From the NCBI RefSeq assembly GCF_003458715.1, contig NZ_QRVI01000008.1, positions 22,156 to 86,155 on the forward strand: a DNA stretch of 64,000 nt. Reading direction: 5' to 3'. Below, piece by piece: positions 7,868 through 15,270 of this stretch. Origin of the DNA: Eubacterium sp. AF22-8LB (GTDB lineage Bacteria > Bacillota_I > Bacilli_A > Erysipelotrichales > Erysipelotrichaceae). A model generated the notes under the pieces. It saw nothing but the letters and a program-made list of their open reading frames with translations. It was not told the DNA's origin and did no database searches. Numbering within the stretch: the first letter of the stretch is position 1; each line of letters begins with the position of its first letter. A program made the translations under genes and the position numbers.

Positions 7868-9968
7868 AAAGATATTTTCGCGTACTTGTTGACGCAATCG
7901 CAAATGTACTTCCATTATGTAATAAGCTTGAAGTATTTGGACTCATAAATCCCAAGGCTCCAAGTGCAATCAAACTAGAATTAAACGCAACAATAAAACG
8001 ATAATTAGCATGAATTCGATCAAACAAAGAAACCGATAGTTTTCTTAGAGTTACCAATTCATTTAAGTTACTAGAAACTAATGTAACATCCGCAAGTTCT
8101 CGAGCTAAATCTGAACTGTCCTGCATAGATATCGAAACATTCGCTGTAGATAAAGCAGGCGTATCATTAATACCATCACCAACCATGATTACTGTATGGC
8201 CTTCATCTTTTAAAGATTGAATATAACTTGCTTTTCCTTCTGGTAAAATCGAAGAACGATAATCATCAAGATCCAATTCATTAGCTACAGCTTTGGCCGC
8301 ATTGTTACAATCTCCGGTCAACATGACAACTTTTTGAATACCTAAATTCTTTAATTCATGGATCACTTGTTTCGCTTCTTGTTTTAAAGGATCATAGATA
8401 CTGATGATACCAGCCACTTGATTATCAATGGCTAAGTAAATCAAAGAACCGGCTCCATCTTTCTCTAATAAAGTAATGATATCTTCTAATTCCTGTGTCT
8501 TTTCAACACCATCATCTTCAAAGATAAAGTGATCACTACCAATCACTGTATGTAAGCCATGTAAGGTTGTCGCAATGCCATGTGCAACAATATATTCCAC
8601 TTTGGCATGTTCTTCTTCATGAACCAAGCCTTCTTTTTTTGCTTGATTGACAATCGCATTGGCTACACTATGAGGGAAATGCTCTTCTAGACAAGCCGCA
8701 ATGCGTAGTACCTCATCTCGACTATATCCATTAAGAGGAGTTACTTTTTGAACTTGAGGGTTGGCATTTGTCAATGTACCTGTTTTATCAAATACAATGA
8801 CATCCGCATCTTTTACAGCTTCTAAATATTTTCCACCTTTGACAAGGACATTCCGATTGCTCGCTTCCAACATCGCACTAATAACAGAAATAGAAGTGGA
8901 CAATCGTATTGCGCACGAATAATCAACCATTAATACAGAAGTAGCTCTTGTCACATCACGTGTAAGTGCCAAGACTCCAAAGAATCCCAAAAAACTAAAT
9001 GGCACAATGGAATCCGCCAAATGTTCAGCTTTTGCCTGAATGCTCGCCTTTAAAGATTCGTTGGTATCAATCATTTTCACAATATTGCTGATACGACTTT
9101 CATCTTGTAAATTACGAACTTTAATAAATAATTTTCCTTCTTCAATTAAAGTTCCGGCAAAAACCGTATCCTCCTTTACCACTCGTCTAGACAAAGGTTC
9201 ACCTGTAAAGCTAGCCTCATTGACCATGGCTTCTCCATCCACAACTTCTCCATCGATAGGAATCATCGCTCCCGTTTGAGAAACAACAATATCCCCTTTT
9301 TTAAGTTTTGCCATGGGAATCTCTTGTTCCACTCCATCAGCATAGATCCAAACTTTATCAAACTGTATAGATAAACTTTGTGATAATTCCAAGTTTGTTT
9401 TTTTATGTGTATAGTCCTCTAATAAATCTGAAACATTGAGCAACATCATAATATTACCGGCAATATTAAAATTTTTTTGTAAAAGGCTCACACCTATACT
9501 TGTCGCATCCAGTAACGGAACATTTACTTTCATTTGCGATAAGGATTTTAAACCTTCTTTTATAAATCCAAGTGATTTATAAATCGTAATTGCATTTCCG
9601 ATTCCTGTTGGTAAAAACCAACGTATAAAATATCGTTTCCCAATTATTTTGAAAAAACGACGTTTATATTCTGCATTCATTGCCTTTACTTCTGGCGTTT
9701 GTGAGTGAAATACAATACCGGAAGTATCCACTTCTTTTAAATATCCAAGATTCAAATTATGAAGTTTCTCCAATAAAGTATCTTTACAAGTTGCATCATA
9801 CTGCATTAAAACACTTCCGGTAATTGAATTCACTTCTACACTATGAATCATGGACCAATTGCTAAGATCTCTTTTTAAAACTTCACCTTCAACAGGTGAA
9901 AACACATCTTTCCCATAACGTATACGCATTCTTCCAGGTATATCATGGGCGATTGCAAATGAAATCAT
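7866..9968 (-). CDS. P1B-type metal-transporting ATPase with atypical metal site
   Basis: This 700-residue P-type ATPase has actuator TGEP (255-258), phosphorylation DKTGT (394-398), the HP-loop region EEHFPH (428-433) and a GDGINDTPAL hinge. The N-terminal 80 residues are HMA-like but lack a CxxC pair. The transmembrane metal motif reads DYSC (349-352) instead of CPC, so copper or zinc specificity of the classical kind is unlikely. It is preceded by a small DUF6110-type gene in an operon whose promoter carries the same operator as feo. Iron or manganese export is therefore my inference. The C-terminal LLHNGSTFAIA segment is typical of this subgroup. Confidence 0.85.
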   Translation of the reverse strand: MISFAIAHDIPGRMRIRYGKDVFSPVEGEVLKRDLSNWSMIHSVEVNSITGSVLMQYDATCKDTLLEKLHNLNLGYLKEVDTSGIVFHSQTPEVKAMNAEYKRRFFKIIGKRYFIRWFLPTGIGNAITIYKSLGFIKEGLKSLSQMKVNVPLLDATSIGVSLLQKNFNIAGNIMMLLNVSDLLEDYTHKKTNLELSQSLSIQFDKVWIYADGVEQEIPMAKLKKGDIVVSQTGAMIPIDGEVVDGEAMVNEASFTGEPLSRRVVKEDTVFAGTLIEEGKLFIKVRNLQDESRISNIVKMIDTNESLKASIQAKAEHLADSIVPFSFLGFFGVLALTRDVTRATSVLMVDYSCAIRLSTSISVISAMLEASNRNVLVKGGKYLEAVKDADVIVFDKTGTLTNANPQVQKVTPLNGYSRDEVLRIAACLEEHFPHSVANAIVNQAKKEGLVHEEEHAKVEYIVAHGIATTLHGLHTVIGSDHFIFEDDGVEKTQELEDIITLLEKDGAGSLIYLAIDNQVAGIISIYDPLKQEAKQVIHELKNLGIQKVVMLTGDCNNAAKAVANELDLDDYRSSILPEGKASYIQSLKDEGHTVIMVGDGINDTPALSTANVSISMQDSSDLARELADVTLVSSNLNELVTLRKLSVSLFDRIHANYRFIVAFNSSLIALGALGFMSPNTSSLLHNGSTFAIASTSTRKYL

Positions 9969-9974
9969 CTTGAA

Positions 9975-10199
9975 TTAGCCTTCGTTTTTAACTTTTGCTT
10001 CTTCTAAAAGATCCTTAGCATCTTCTTTGATTGTCTCATATTTACAAGTTGTATCAGATTTAAATTTCATACCACCAGCTAAACCTTTTACAGCTAAATC
10101 GTGTGCTGTATCACTCTTCAAAAATTTTGAACCAGCTAAGGCAGTGGCTGCACCACCAATAAAAGTCCACATTGTCTTGTTTTTCCATCCATCTTTCAT
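9975..10199 (-). CDS. Small DUF6110-like protein preceding P1B ATPase
   Basis: This 74-residue protein starts at the ATG at 10199 after AAAAGGAGGATC; a longer reading from 10259 has no ribosome site. Residues 10-26 form a Gly/Ala-rich hydrophobic stretch that could insert in the membrane. A charged C-terminal half with one Cys (near 52) follows. Proteins of this kind (DUF6110) commonly sit directly upstream of P1B ATPases like the one that follows after 6 bp. Function is unknown; a helper or metal-delivery role is a guess from context. Confidence 0.7.
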   Translation of the reverse strand: MKDGWKNKTMWTFIGGAATALAGSKFLKSDTAHDLAVKGLAGGMKFKSDTTCKYETIKEDAKDLLEEAKVKNEG

Positions 10200-10293
10200 A
10201 ATATAGATCCTCCTTTTCAATGGTAAAAAAAAGATAACATTTGAAAAATCAAACATCAAGTTTTTTTTGTTAGGAAAAGCTACCCGCTTTTTT

Positions 10294-10345
10294 GTTAGTT
10301 TTCTCTAACCATGGTTAGTATAATCTTACTTTTTTTATTTGTAAA
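10294..10345 (-). promoter_or_regulatory. P1B ATPase operon promoter with GTTAG/CTAAC operator
   Basis: TTTACA (10340-10345), 17 bp, TATACT (10317-10322) is the minus-strand promoter. The operator half-sites on the plus strand are GTTAG (10294-10298), CTAAC (10305-10309) and GTTAG (10314-10318). The -35 overlaps the T tract of the upstream small transcript's terminator. The leader to the first ATG is about 110 nt. Confidence 0.75.
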
Positions 10346-10456
10346 TAAAAAAAGGACACTTTTATAATGTCCTCATCTTATGAAATCAAATTATTAAACA
10401 AGTGAAAAGAGCGATTCCATAATTGCATTTAGTGATAGTTAGTTTCTTCTAACTGC
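10345..10456 (-). ncRNA. Candidate metal-regulated small RNA (about 110 nt)
   Basis: A strong promoter (10461-10489) drives transcription leftward from about 10454. An intrinsic terminator follows at 10347-10373 (stem AGGACA/TGTCCT, then six T). No convincing gene lies between: the only short readings (8 codons at 10394-10420 and a 16-codon one) lack a ribosome site. The 5' end would fold as a GUUAG/CUAAC hairpin made by the operator itself, followed by an unpaired pyrimidine-rich stretch (CGCTCTTTTCACTTG) able to contact purine-rich ribosome sites. The design resembles iron-sparing sRNAs such as RyhB or FsrA, but homology is not claimed. Confidence 0.45.
10347..10373 (-). terminator. Terminator of the candidate small RNA
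   Basis: On the minus strand a 6-bp stem AGGACA/TGTCCT with a 9-nt loop is followed by TTTTTTATTT. The opposite strand has no T tract, so the orientation is leftward. Confidence 0.7.
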
Positions 10457-10489
10457 ATTAGTTATACCCTGCTTTTAATTATTTGTCAA
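10438..10489 (-). promoter_or_regulatory. Promoter of the candidate small RNA with GTTAG/CTAAC operator
   Basis: TTGACA (10484-10489), 17 bp, TATAAC (10461-10466) is a near-perfect promoter. Operator half-sites on the plus strand are GTTAG (10438-10442), CTAAC (10449-10453) and ATTAG (10457-10461), placed like those of feo and the ATPase operon. It begins immediately after the rplT terminator. Confidence 0.75.
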
Positions 10490-10502
10490 CAAAAAAAACA
10501 AA

Positions 10503-10522
10503 AAACTGTCTTACGACAGTTT
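10503..10522 (-). terminator. Terminator of infC-rpmI-rplT
   Basis: AAACTGTC (10503-10510) pairs with GACAGTTT (10515-10522). On the minus strand it is followed by a long T-rich tract. Confidence 0.85.
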
Positions 10523-10524
10523 CA

Positions 10525-10884
10525 TTATGCATTTAAAGCTGCTTTTGCTTCTTCGCAAAGTTTAGTGAAGCCTTCAGCATCGTGAATAGCCATTTCACTT
10601 AACATTTTACGGTTGATAGCAATATTAGCTAATTTTAATCCGTGCATTAAACGAGAGTATGATAAGTCATTCATACGTGCAGCTGCATTAATACGTGTAA
10701 TCCAGATTTTACGCATGTTTCCTTTTAACTTACGACGATCGTTGTATGCATATCTGAATGAATGCATTACCTGCTCATTTGCAGTTTTGTATAATGTATG
10801 TTTTGATCCAAAGTATCCTTTGGCAAGTTTCAACACTTTTTTTCTACGAGCGCGTGAAACTGTTCCACCTTTAACTCTTGCCAT
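10525..10884 (-). CDS. rplT: 50S ribosomal protein L20
   Basis: This 119-residue protein has full family length, and its N-terminus [30 protein letters not shown] basic helix is the diagnostic L20 start. L20 binds 23S rRNA early in 50S assembly and in Firmicutes represses its own operon by binding the leader. It is the last gene of infC-rpmI-rplT, 18 bp after rpmI, with a strong AAGGAGG site, and is followed at once by a terminator. Confidence 0.98.
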   Translation of the reverse strand: MARVKGGTVSRARRKKVLKLAKGYFGSKHTLYKTANEQVMHSFRYAYNDRRKLKGNMRKIWITRINAAARMNDLSYSRLMHGLKLANIAINRKMLSEMAIHDAEGFTKLCEEAKAALNA

Positions 10885-10902
10885 TCTTTATATCCTCCTT
10901 AA

Positions 10903-11097
10903 TTACTTAACTAACATTTCCTTAATACGTTTGTAATCTGTAGCATGTACAGTACCTGGTTTAGCTAAGTGACGACGTTGTTTCTTAGTCTTTCCATGGA
11001 AACGGTGAGATGTATAAGCGTGTGATCTCTTTAATTTTCCAGAACCTGTCTTTTTTACACGTTTTGCTAATCCTCTGTGGCTCTTCATTTTAGGCAT
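10903..11097 (-). CDS. rpmI: 50S ribosomal protein L35
   Basis: This 64-residue, very basic protein begins [20 protein letters not shown], the standard L35 N-terminus. It lies 13 bp after infC and 18 bp before rplT in the conserved order. It is a structural component of the large ribosomal subunit. Confidence 0.98.
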   Translation of the reverse strand: MPKMKSHRGLAKRVKKTGSGKLKRSHAYTSHRFHGKTKKQRRHLAKPGTVHATDYKRIKEMLVK

Positions 11098-11110
11098 AGT
11101 CTAGTCCTCC

Positions 11111-11662
11111 TTACTTCTTTTTAGGTGCCAACACTGTTGACATCGTATTTCCTTCCATTGAAGGTTTCTTCTCAACGACAGCTACTTCATTCATAGCTTC
11201 GATGAAGTCATTCATGATCTTACGACCAACTTCCAAGCGAGTGATCAAACGACCACGGAATCGCATATCAATCTTTACTTTCATACCCGCTTCGATCCAT
11301 TTTGACGTTTGACGTACTTTTGTTTCGAAATCGTGTGTATCGATAATCGGTGATAAACGTAAAGATTTTACTTCTACAACATGTTGCTTACGCTTAGCTT
11401 CTTTTGCTTTCTTTTGTTGTTCAAAGTGATAACGACCATAATCTAAAACTTTACATACGGCCGGACGCGCTTTGGGTGCAACACACAACAAGTCTAAATT
11501 TTGTTTGTATGCAATGTCCAATGCTTCTTTTTTTGACATAACTCCCAATTGTTCTCCATCCGCATTGATGACAAGAACTTCTCTAAACGGAATCTTTTCG
11601 TTAAACAAATCATCGTTTACATTATTTGGGGCAACTTTTCTATTATTGATATTCGACACCAT
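11111..11662 (-). CDS. infC: Translation initiation factor IF-3
   Basis: IF-3 binds the 30S subunit, checks the start codon and prevents premature subunit joining. The sequence shows the N-terminal domain (IPFREVLVINADGEQLGVMSKKEAL) and the C-terminal domain with SLRLSPIIDTHDFETKV. Length is about 180 residues, as expected. The ATG at 11662 directly abuts the AAAAAGG ribosome site, leaving no room. An in-frame ATC at 11650 is better spaced and may be the real start, as infC is known for AUU/AUC starts. It heads the operon behind an L20-type leader. Confidence 0.95.
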   Translation of the reverse strand: MVSNINNRKVAPNNVNDDLFNEKIPFREVLVINADGEQLGVMSKKEALDIAYKQNLDLLCVAPKARPAVCKVLDYGRYHFEQQKKAKEAKRKQHVVEVKSLRLSPIIDTHDFETKVRQTSKWIEAGMKVKIDMRFRGRLITRLEVGRKIMNDFIEAMNEVAVVEKKPSMEGNTMSTVLAPKKK

Positions 11663-11687
11663 CCTTTTTCATTTTTCCAAAAAGAAA

Positions 11688-11815
11688 ATGGGCACGTACG
11701 CACCCATCACTCTTTTAAACGAATTCAAACTGAATTGGCCGTGAACCTATGTCCCTTAGACATCAGGTGAGAAGGGGTGCTTCTATCTTTCCATTTCTTT
11801 TACCTATTGATAATA
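11688..11815 (-). promoter_or_regulatory. infC promoter and L20-type autoregulatory leader with terminator
   Basis: TTGCAT (11833-11838), 17 bp, TATTAT (11810-11815) drives a leader of about 150 nt. It includes AAGCACCCCTTCTCACCT, which I recognise from L20 leaders of Firmicutes. The leader ends in a terminator: ATGGGTGC and GTGCCCAT (11688-11706), with G-U pairs only on the minus-strand RNA, followed by TTTTCTTTTT. L20 binding is expected to favour termination. Confidence 0.75.
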
Positions 11816-11857
11816 CCATACACTTATGGCATATGCAATATTTTTTTCAAAAAAATA

Positions 11858-11876
11858 AAGTCGAATCAATCGACTT
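11858..11876 (-). terminator. Terminator of tRNA-Lys
   Basis: AAGTCGA and TCGACTT pair around a 5-nt loop. On the minus strand TATTTTTTT follows. Confidence 0.8.
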
Positions 11877-11887
11877 ATACACATAAA

Positions 11888-11963
11888 TGGTGGACTCTTG
11901 GGGATTCGAACCCCAGACCCACTGATTAAGAGTCAGTTGCTCTGCCAGCTGAGCTAAGAGTCC
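11888..11963 (-). tRNA. tRNA-Lys (anticodon CUU)
   Basis: The minus strand folds as a canonical cloverleaf: acceptor GGACTCT/AGAGTCC, D arm GCTCAGCTGGCAGAGC, anticodon stem ACTGA/TCAGT with loop CTCTTAA (anticodon CTT), and T arm GGGGTTCGAATCCCC. CCA is encoded (11888-11890). It is a single-gene unit with its own promoter and terminator. Confidence 0.97.
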
Positions 11964-11981
11964 ATTTATCAGTGCCCATAT

Positions 11982-12010
11982 ATATTAGCACAGCTTTTTC
12001 TTGAGTGCAA
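11982..12010 (-). promoter_or_regulatory. Promoter of tRNA-Lys
   Basis: TTGCAC (12005-12010), 17 bp, TAATAT (11982-11987) on the minus strand lies about 18 bp before the mature 5' end. Confidence 0.65.
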
Positions 12011-12025
12011 CCACTTTTTAAAAAA

Positions 12026-12054
12026 AATAAGGATATTTTAGTCATATCCTTATT
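12026..12054 (-). terminator. Terminator after the ABC-F gene
   Basis: An 11-bp stem AATAAGGATAT/ATATCCTTATT contains the ABC-F stop codon. It is followed on the minus strand by a run of T. Confidence 0.85.
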
Positions 12055-13912
12055 CCATCATAGCCATCTTCTCTTCCCATTCCTTCATCAATGAAGCAAT
12101 TTCATTATGTTTATCATCGATTTTCGCATCCAATTCTTCCATCTTACGATAATCTTGATAATATTCAGGCTCATACCTTAATTCTCGCATTGCCTCAAGA
12201 TCCTGTTCAGCCTCATCGAGTAGTACTTCAAGTTTTGCCACACGATTTTTAATCGCTTTTAAATCAGTAAAAGATACAGTAGTTGGTTTACTTTCTTTCT
12301 CTACTTTTGCTACCGACTCAACCAAATCATTGCTAGCCTTTTTTTCTAAATACTCCTCATAGTTTAAATCATAGACTTTACTCACAGAATCCATTTCCAA
12401 TACACGAGTAGCCATTTTTTTCAAAAACATACGATCATGTGAAACAAATAGAATCGTACCATCATATTTTTCCAATGCTGACTCTAATGCTTCCTTAGCT
12501 GGAATATCCAAGTGGTTTGTCGGTTCATCCAGCAACAAGACATTATCATGTTCTAACATTAATTTTGCTAATGCTAAACGAACTCTTTCACCACCCGACA
12601 AATCATTAACTTCTTTAAACACTTCATCCTGCGTGAATAAAAAACTAGCCAATGTGTTTCGAATCTGTGTTTGTGTCGCATCCGGATCCATATCCCACAA
12701 TTCATCTAATACATTCTTACTCGATTTCATTTGTGCACTTTCCTGATTGAAATAGCCCACGTCAATTTGGTGCCCAAACTTAAAACTTCCAGATAAAGCA
12801 GGAAGCTCCTTTACCAATGTTTTGATCAATGTCGATTTACCAATTCCATTCGGACCAACAATAGCCATTCTTTGTCCCTGAAGCAATTGAAAAGACACTT
12901 CAGAAAGCACTGTATCATAGCCCACCTTTAAATCTTCCACTTCAAGAACCTGTTTGCCACCTTTTCTAGCACATGTAAAGGTAGCTTTCATTTGACTCGT
13001 ATCCGATGAACTATCCTCAATTTTATCCATTCGATCTAAATATTTCTGCTTACTCTTTGCGAATGCAGCTTTATTTTTCTTATATCTAAACTTCTCAATC
13101 AAATCCTCTAAACGATGAATTTCCTGCTGTTGTCGAATATAAGCCTCATGATTCTTCTTTAGATACTCATCCTTTGCCTTTAAATAATGTGAATAATCTC
13201 CAACATAACGTTGTGTTTTACCAAATTCAATTTCAACAATTTCATCCACAACATGATCCAAAAACATACGGTCGTGACTAACTAGCACAACTGCAAAAGG
13301 ATAGTGCTTTACATAATTTTCTAACCATTCAATAGCTTCAACATCCAAATGGTTTGTCGGCTCATCCAACAATAAAATATCTGGCTTAGTCAACAATAGC
13401 TTAACCAAGGCAATTCTTGTTTTTTGACCCGAACTAAATTCACATAACTTTTTATTTAAATCATTTTCATCAAATTGGAAATGATAAAAAACATTTTTTA
13501 ATTCCACCTCATACTGATATCCATTTAACGCTTCAAAGCGAGTTTGTAAAGCATCATATCGAGCTAACTGTTTCTCACTATGATCTTCTTTTAATACTTC
13601 TGCCTGGGCATTCAATTGAACCTCAAGCTCACGAACTGTATCAAATGCCGTTAATAGCTCTTCATACACTGTTTTTTCCTCATCAACAAATGTAATCTGC
13701 GCTAAATACCCAATATTCGTACTATTCAACAGCATACGTGAACCCGAGTCATAGTTTTCTTGTCCACATATAATCTTCATCAGTGTCGTTTTGCCACAGC
13801 CATTACGACCTACAAGTGCAATCTTTTCATTATCACGAACCTGAAAATTTGCACCTGTCAATACCGTTTTCGCACCAAATGACTTTTGTATATTACTCAA
13901 TTGCAACTTCAT
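12050..13912 (-). CDS. ABC-F family ATPase (translation-associated, Uup/YfmR-like)
   Basis: This 620-residue cytoplasmic protein has two ATP-binding cassettes and no membrane segments. The first has Walker A GRNGCGKTT and signature FSSGQKTR; the second has Walker A GPNGIGKST and signature LSGGERVR. A charged linker joins them, and a coiled coil of about 80 residues closes the C-terminus. This is the layout of ribosome-associated ABC-F proteins that act on stalled or non-canonical ribosome states. The ATG at 13912 follows AAAGGTGAT; a longer reading would overlap the upstream gene. It forms an operon with the amidase-like gene, 13 bp away. Assignment to one ABC-F subgroup or to antibiotic resistance is not possible here. 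Confidence 0.9.
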   Translation of the reverse strand: MKLQLSNIQKSFGAKTVLTGANFQVRDNEKIALVGRNGCGKTTLMKIICGQENYDSGSRMLLNSTNIGYLAQITFVDEEKTVYEELLTAFDTVRELEVQLNAQAEVLKEDHSEKQLARYDALQTRFEALNGYQYEVELKNVFYHFQFDENDLNKKLCEFSSGQKTRIALVKLLLTKPDILLLDEPTNHLDVEAIEWLENYVKHYPFAVVLVSHDRMFLDHVVDEIVEIEFGKTQRYVGDYSHYLKAKDEYLKKNHEAYIRQQQEIHRLEDLIEKFRYKKNKAAFAKSKQKYLDRMDKIEDSSSDTSQMKATFTCARKGGKQVLEVEDLKVGYDTVLSEVSFQLLQGQRMAIVGPNGIGKSTLIKTLVKELPALSGSFKFGHQIDVGYFNQESAQMKSSKNVLDELWDMDPDATQTQIRNTLASFLFTQDEVFKEVNDLSGGERVRLALAKLMLEHDNVLLLDEPTNHLDIPAKEALESALEKYDGTILFVSHDRMFLKKMATRVLEMDSVSKVYDLNYEEYLEKKASNDLVESVAKVEKESKPTTVSFTDLKAIKNRVAKLEVLLDEAEQDLEAMRELRYEPEYYQDYRKMEELDAKIDDKHNEIASLMKEWEEKMAMME

Positions 13913-13925
13913 TATATCATCACCT

Positions 13926-15212
13926 TTAAACTTCAAAATATGCGATAATGCCACTTACTAAAGCCTTTGCCAAAGCATTTTCATTATCCTTATAATATGT
14001 CACACTTTCAGAATTGGTTGCACTTGCATACGCAAAATATAAACCATACATTCCATAAGAATTTTTATATCCTTCATTCTTCATTTCACTACCATACAAG
14101 CCCGTATAAGTCGCTCTTCCACCTGTTTCCCTTAATTGTGGATAGAACTCATATTTTTCAACTTTCCCATCGCCATCTTCCACAAAAGAATCATTCAACA
14201 CGCCCATATTTTGAGTCGTGTTTGTTCTAGCTGCATAAAGTGTTAAGCCCTTTTTATTCATCACATACGAAATAGTATTCGCCAAGCCACTATTTGTATA
14301 TGGACTTGTTAACATATATGGTGCATACACATTTTCATCTTGACTCGCTCCTAAAGCTAGATACAATTTTGCCTTTGCCTTATACGCTCTTGCCGGACGA
14401 CCATCTGCTCCATAATAGCCTGGAGTTTCATTTTCATTACGTAAGATTTTAACTTTTAAACCCTGTTTTTCTAATTCCTTTTTAACCTTTTTTGCTAACA
14501 CTAAAGATGTCGTTGGCTCATCTAAAATTTCTGTACTTGCCCCAATATCCACTGAATTTGAGCTATAATTCATCGCATTTCCACATGGATCAATAACCAC
14601 ATCATATACATTTGATTTAGGAATATGCTTAGTTACGATAATAAATGCATAATTCTTTGTTAATTGAATCTCTTGATTCTTTAACGCATCCTTATCCGCT
14701 ATAAAAGTAATATCTTTTACTTTTTTATTACGACGCATCGTTGTTATAGTTTTCGCCTTAAATGCTTTGTCAAAATAAATTCGTTCCTTCTCATAATGAT
14801 TATATGTATATAATTCATAAACTCCTTCTTTTAAAGAACCTAAATCAATACCCGAATCTACTTTTCCATTAAAAGTAAAGCTAGTAATTGAATCATTCAT
14901 GACATTTCTTAGAACAATGTTATTTCCTTGCATTTTGTCTGTTTTAACCGAGCCATATCTATCTTTATATAAAGATAAAGTTTCTCCATAAACCACATAA
15001 TCCTTTAATTGGTTAGAAGATTCAAAGCTTGTTTCCACCTTTTGTTGAAGCTTTTCAACATCTACAGTATCTAAATAAGATTGTGAAAGTTTATCCAATT
15101 CTGTCGGTCTTGACACATATAAAAAAGCACAAACAACCGCAACCGCAACCGTAACAATGCCAGTGATCATTGTGCGTAAATTTCTTTTCTTTTTCACTCT
15201 AACTTTTTTCAT
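13926..15212 (-). CDS. Membrane-anchored amidase_3-like protein lacking zinc ligands
   Basis: This 428-residue protein has a basic start and one membrane helix (about 15-33), then an extracellular part. Residues about 200-428 align by pattern with N-acetylmuramoyl-L-alanine amidase (amidase_3): VVIDP, then SLVLAKKVKKEL, then RPARAYKAKAKLYLALGA. The metal-binding residues are missing. IDPGHGG reads IDPCGN (207-212) and the S-I-H-A-N site reads LALGAS (285-290). A Glu (232) at the second ligand position may remain. It therefore looks like a catalytically dead cell-wall protein, perhaps a peptidoglycan-binding or regulatory one. It is upstream of the ABC-F gene in one operon. Confidence 0.7.
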   Translation of the reverse strand: MKKVRVKKKRNLRTMITGIVTVAVAVVCAFLYVSRPTELDKLSQSYLDTVDVEKLQQKVETSFESSNQLKDYVVYGETLSLYKDRYGSVKTDKMQGNNIVLRNVMNDSITSFTFNGKVDSGIDLGSLKEGVYELYTYNHYEKERIYFDKAFKAKTITTMRRNKKVKDITFIADKDALKNQEIQLTKNYAFIIVTKHIPKSNVYDVVIDPCGNAMNYSSNSVDIGASTEILDEPTTSLVLAKKVKKELEKQGLKVKILRNENETPGYYGADGRPARAYKAKAKLYLALGASQDENVYAPYMLTSPYTNSGLANTISYVMNKKGLTLYAARTNTTQNMGVLNDSFVEDGDGKVEKYEFYPQLRETGGRATYTGLYGSEMKNEGYKNSYGMYGLYFAYASATNSESVTYYKDNENALAKALVSGIIAYFEV

Positions 15213-15238
15213 ACCCCTTATTTATATCACACAAGAAA

Positions 15239-15261
15239 ACAGGTATCAACGAGATACCTGT
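15239..15261 (-). terminator. Terminator of asnS
   Basis: ACAGGTATC and GATACCTGT form a 9-bp stem with a 5-nt loop. On the minus strand it is followed by TTTTC. Confidence 0.8.
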
Positions 15262-15270
15262 CAAATTTTA

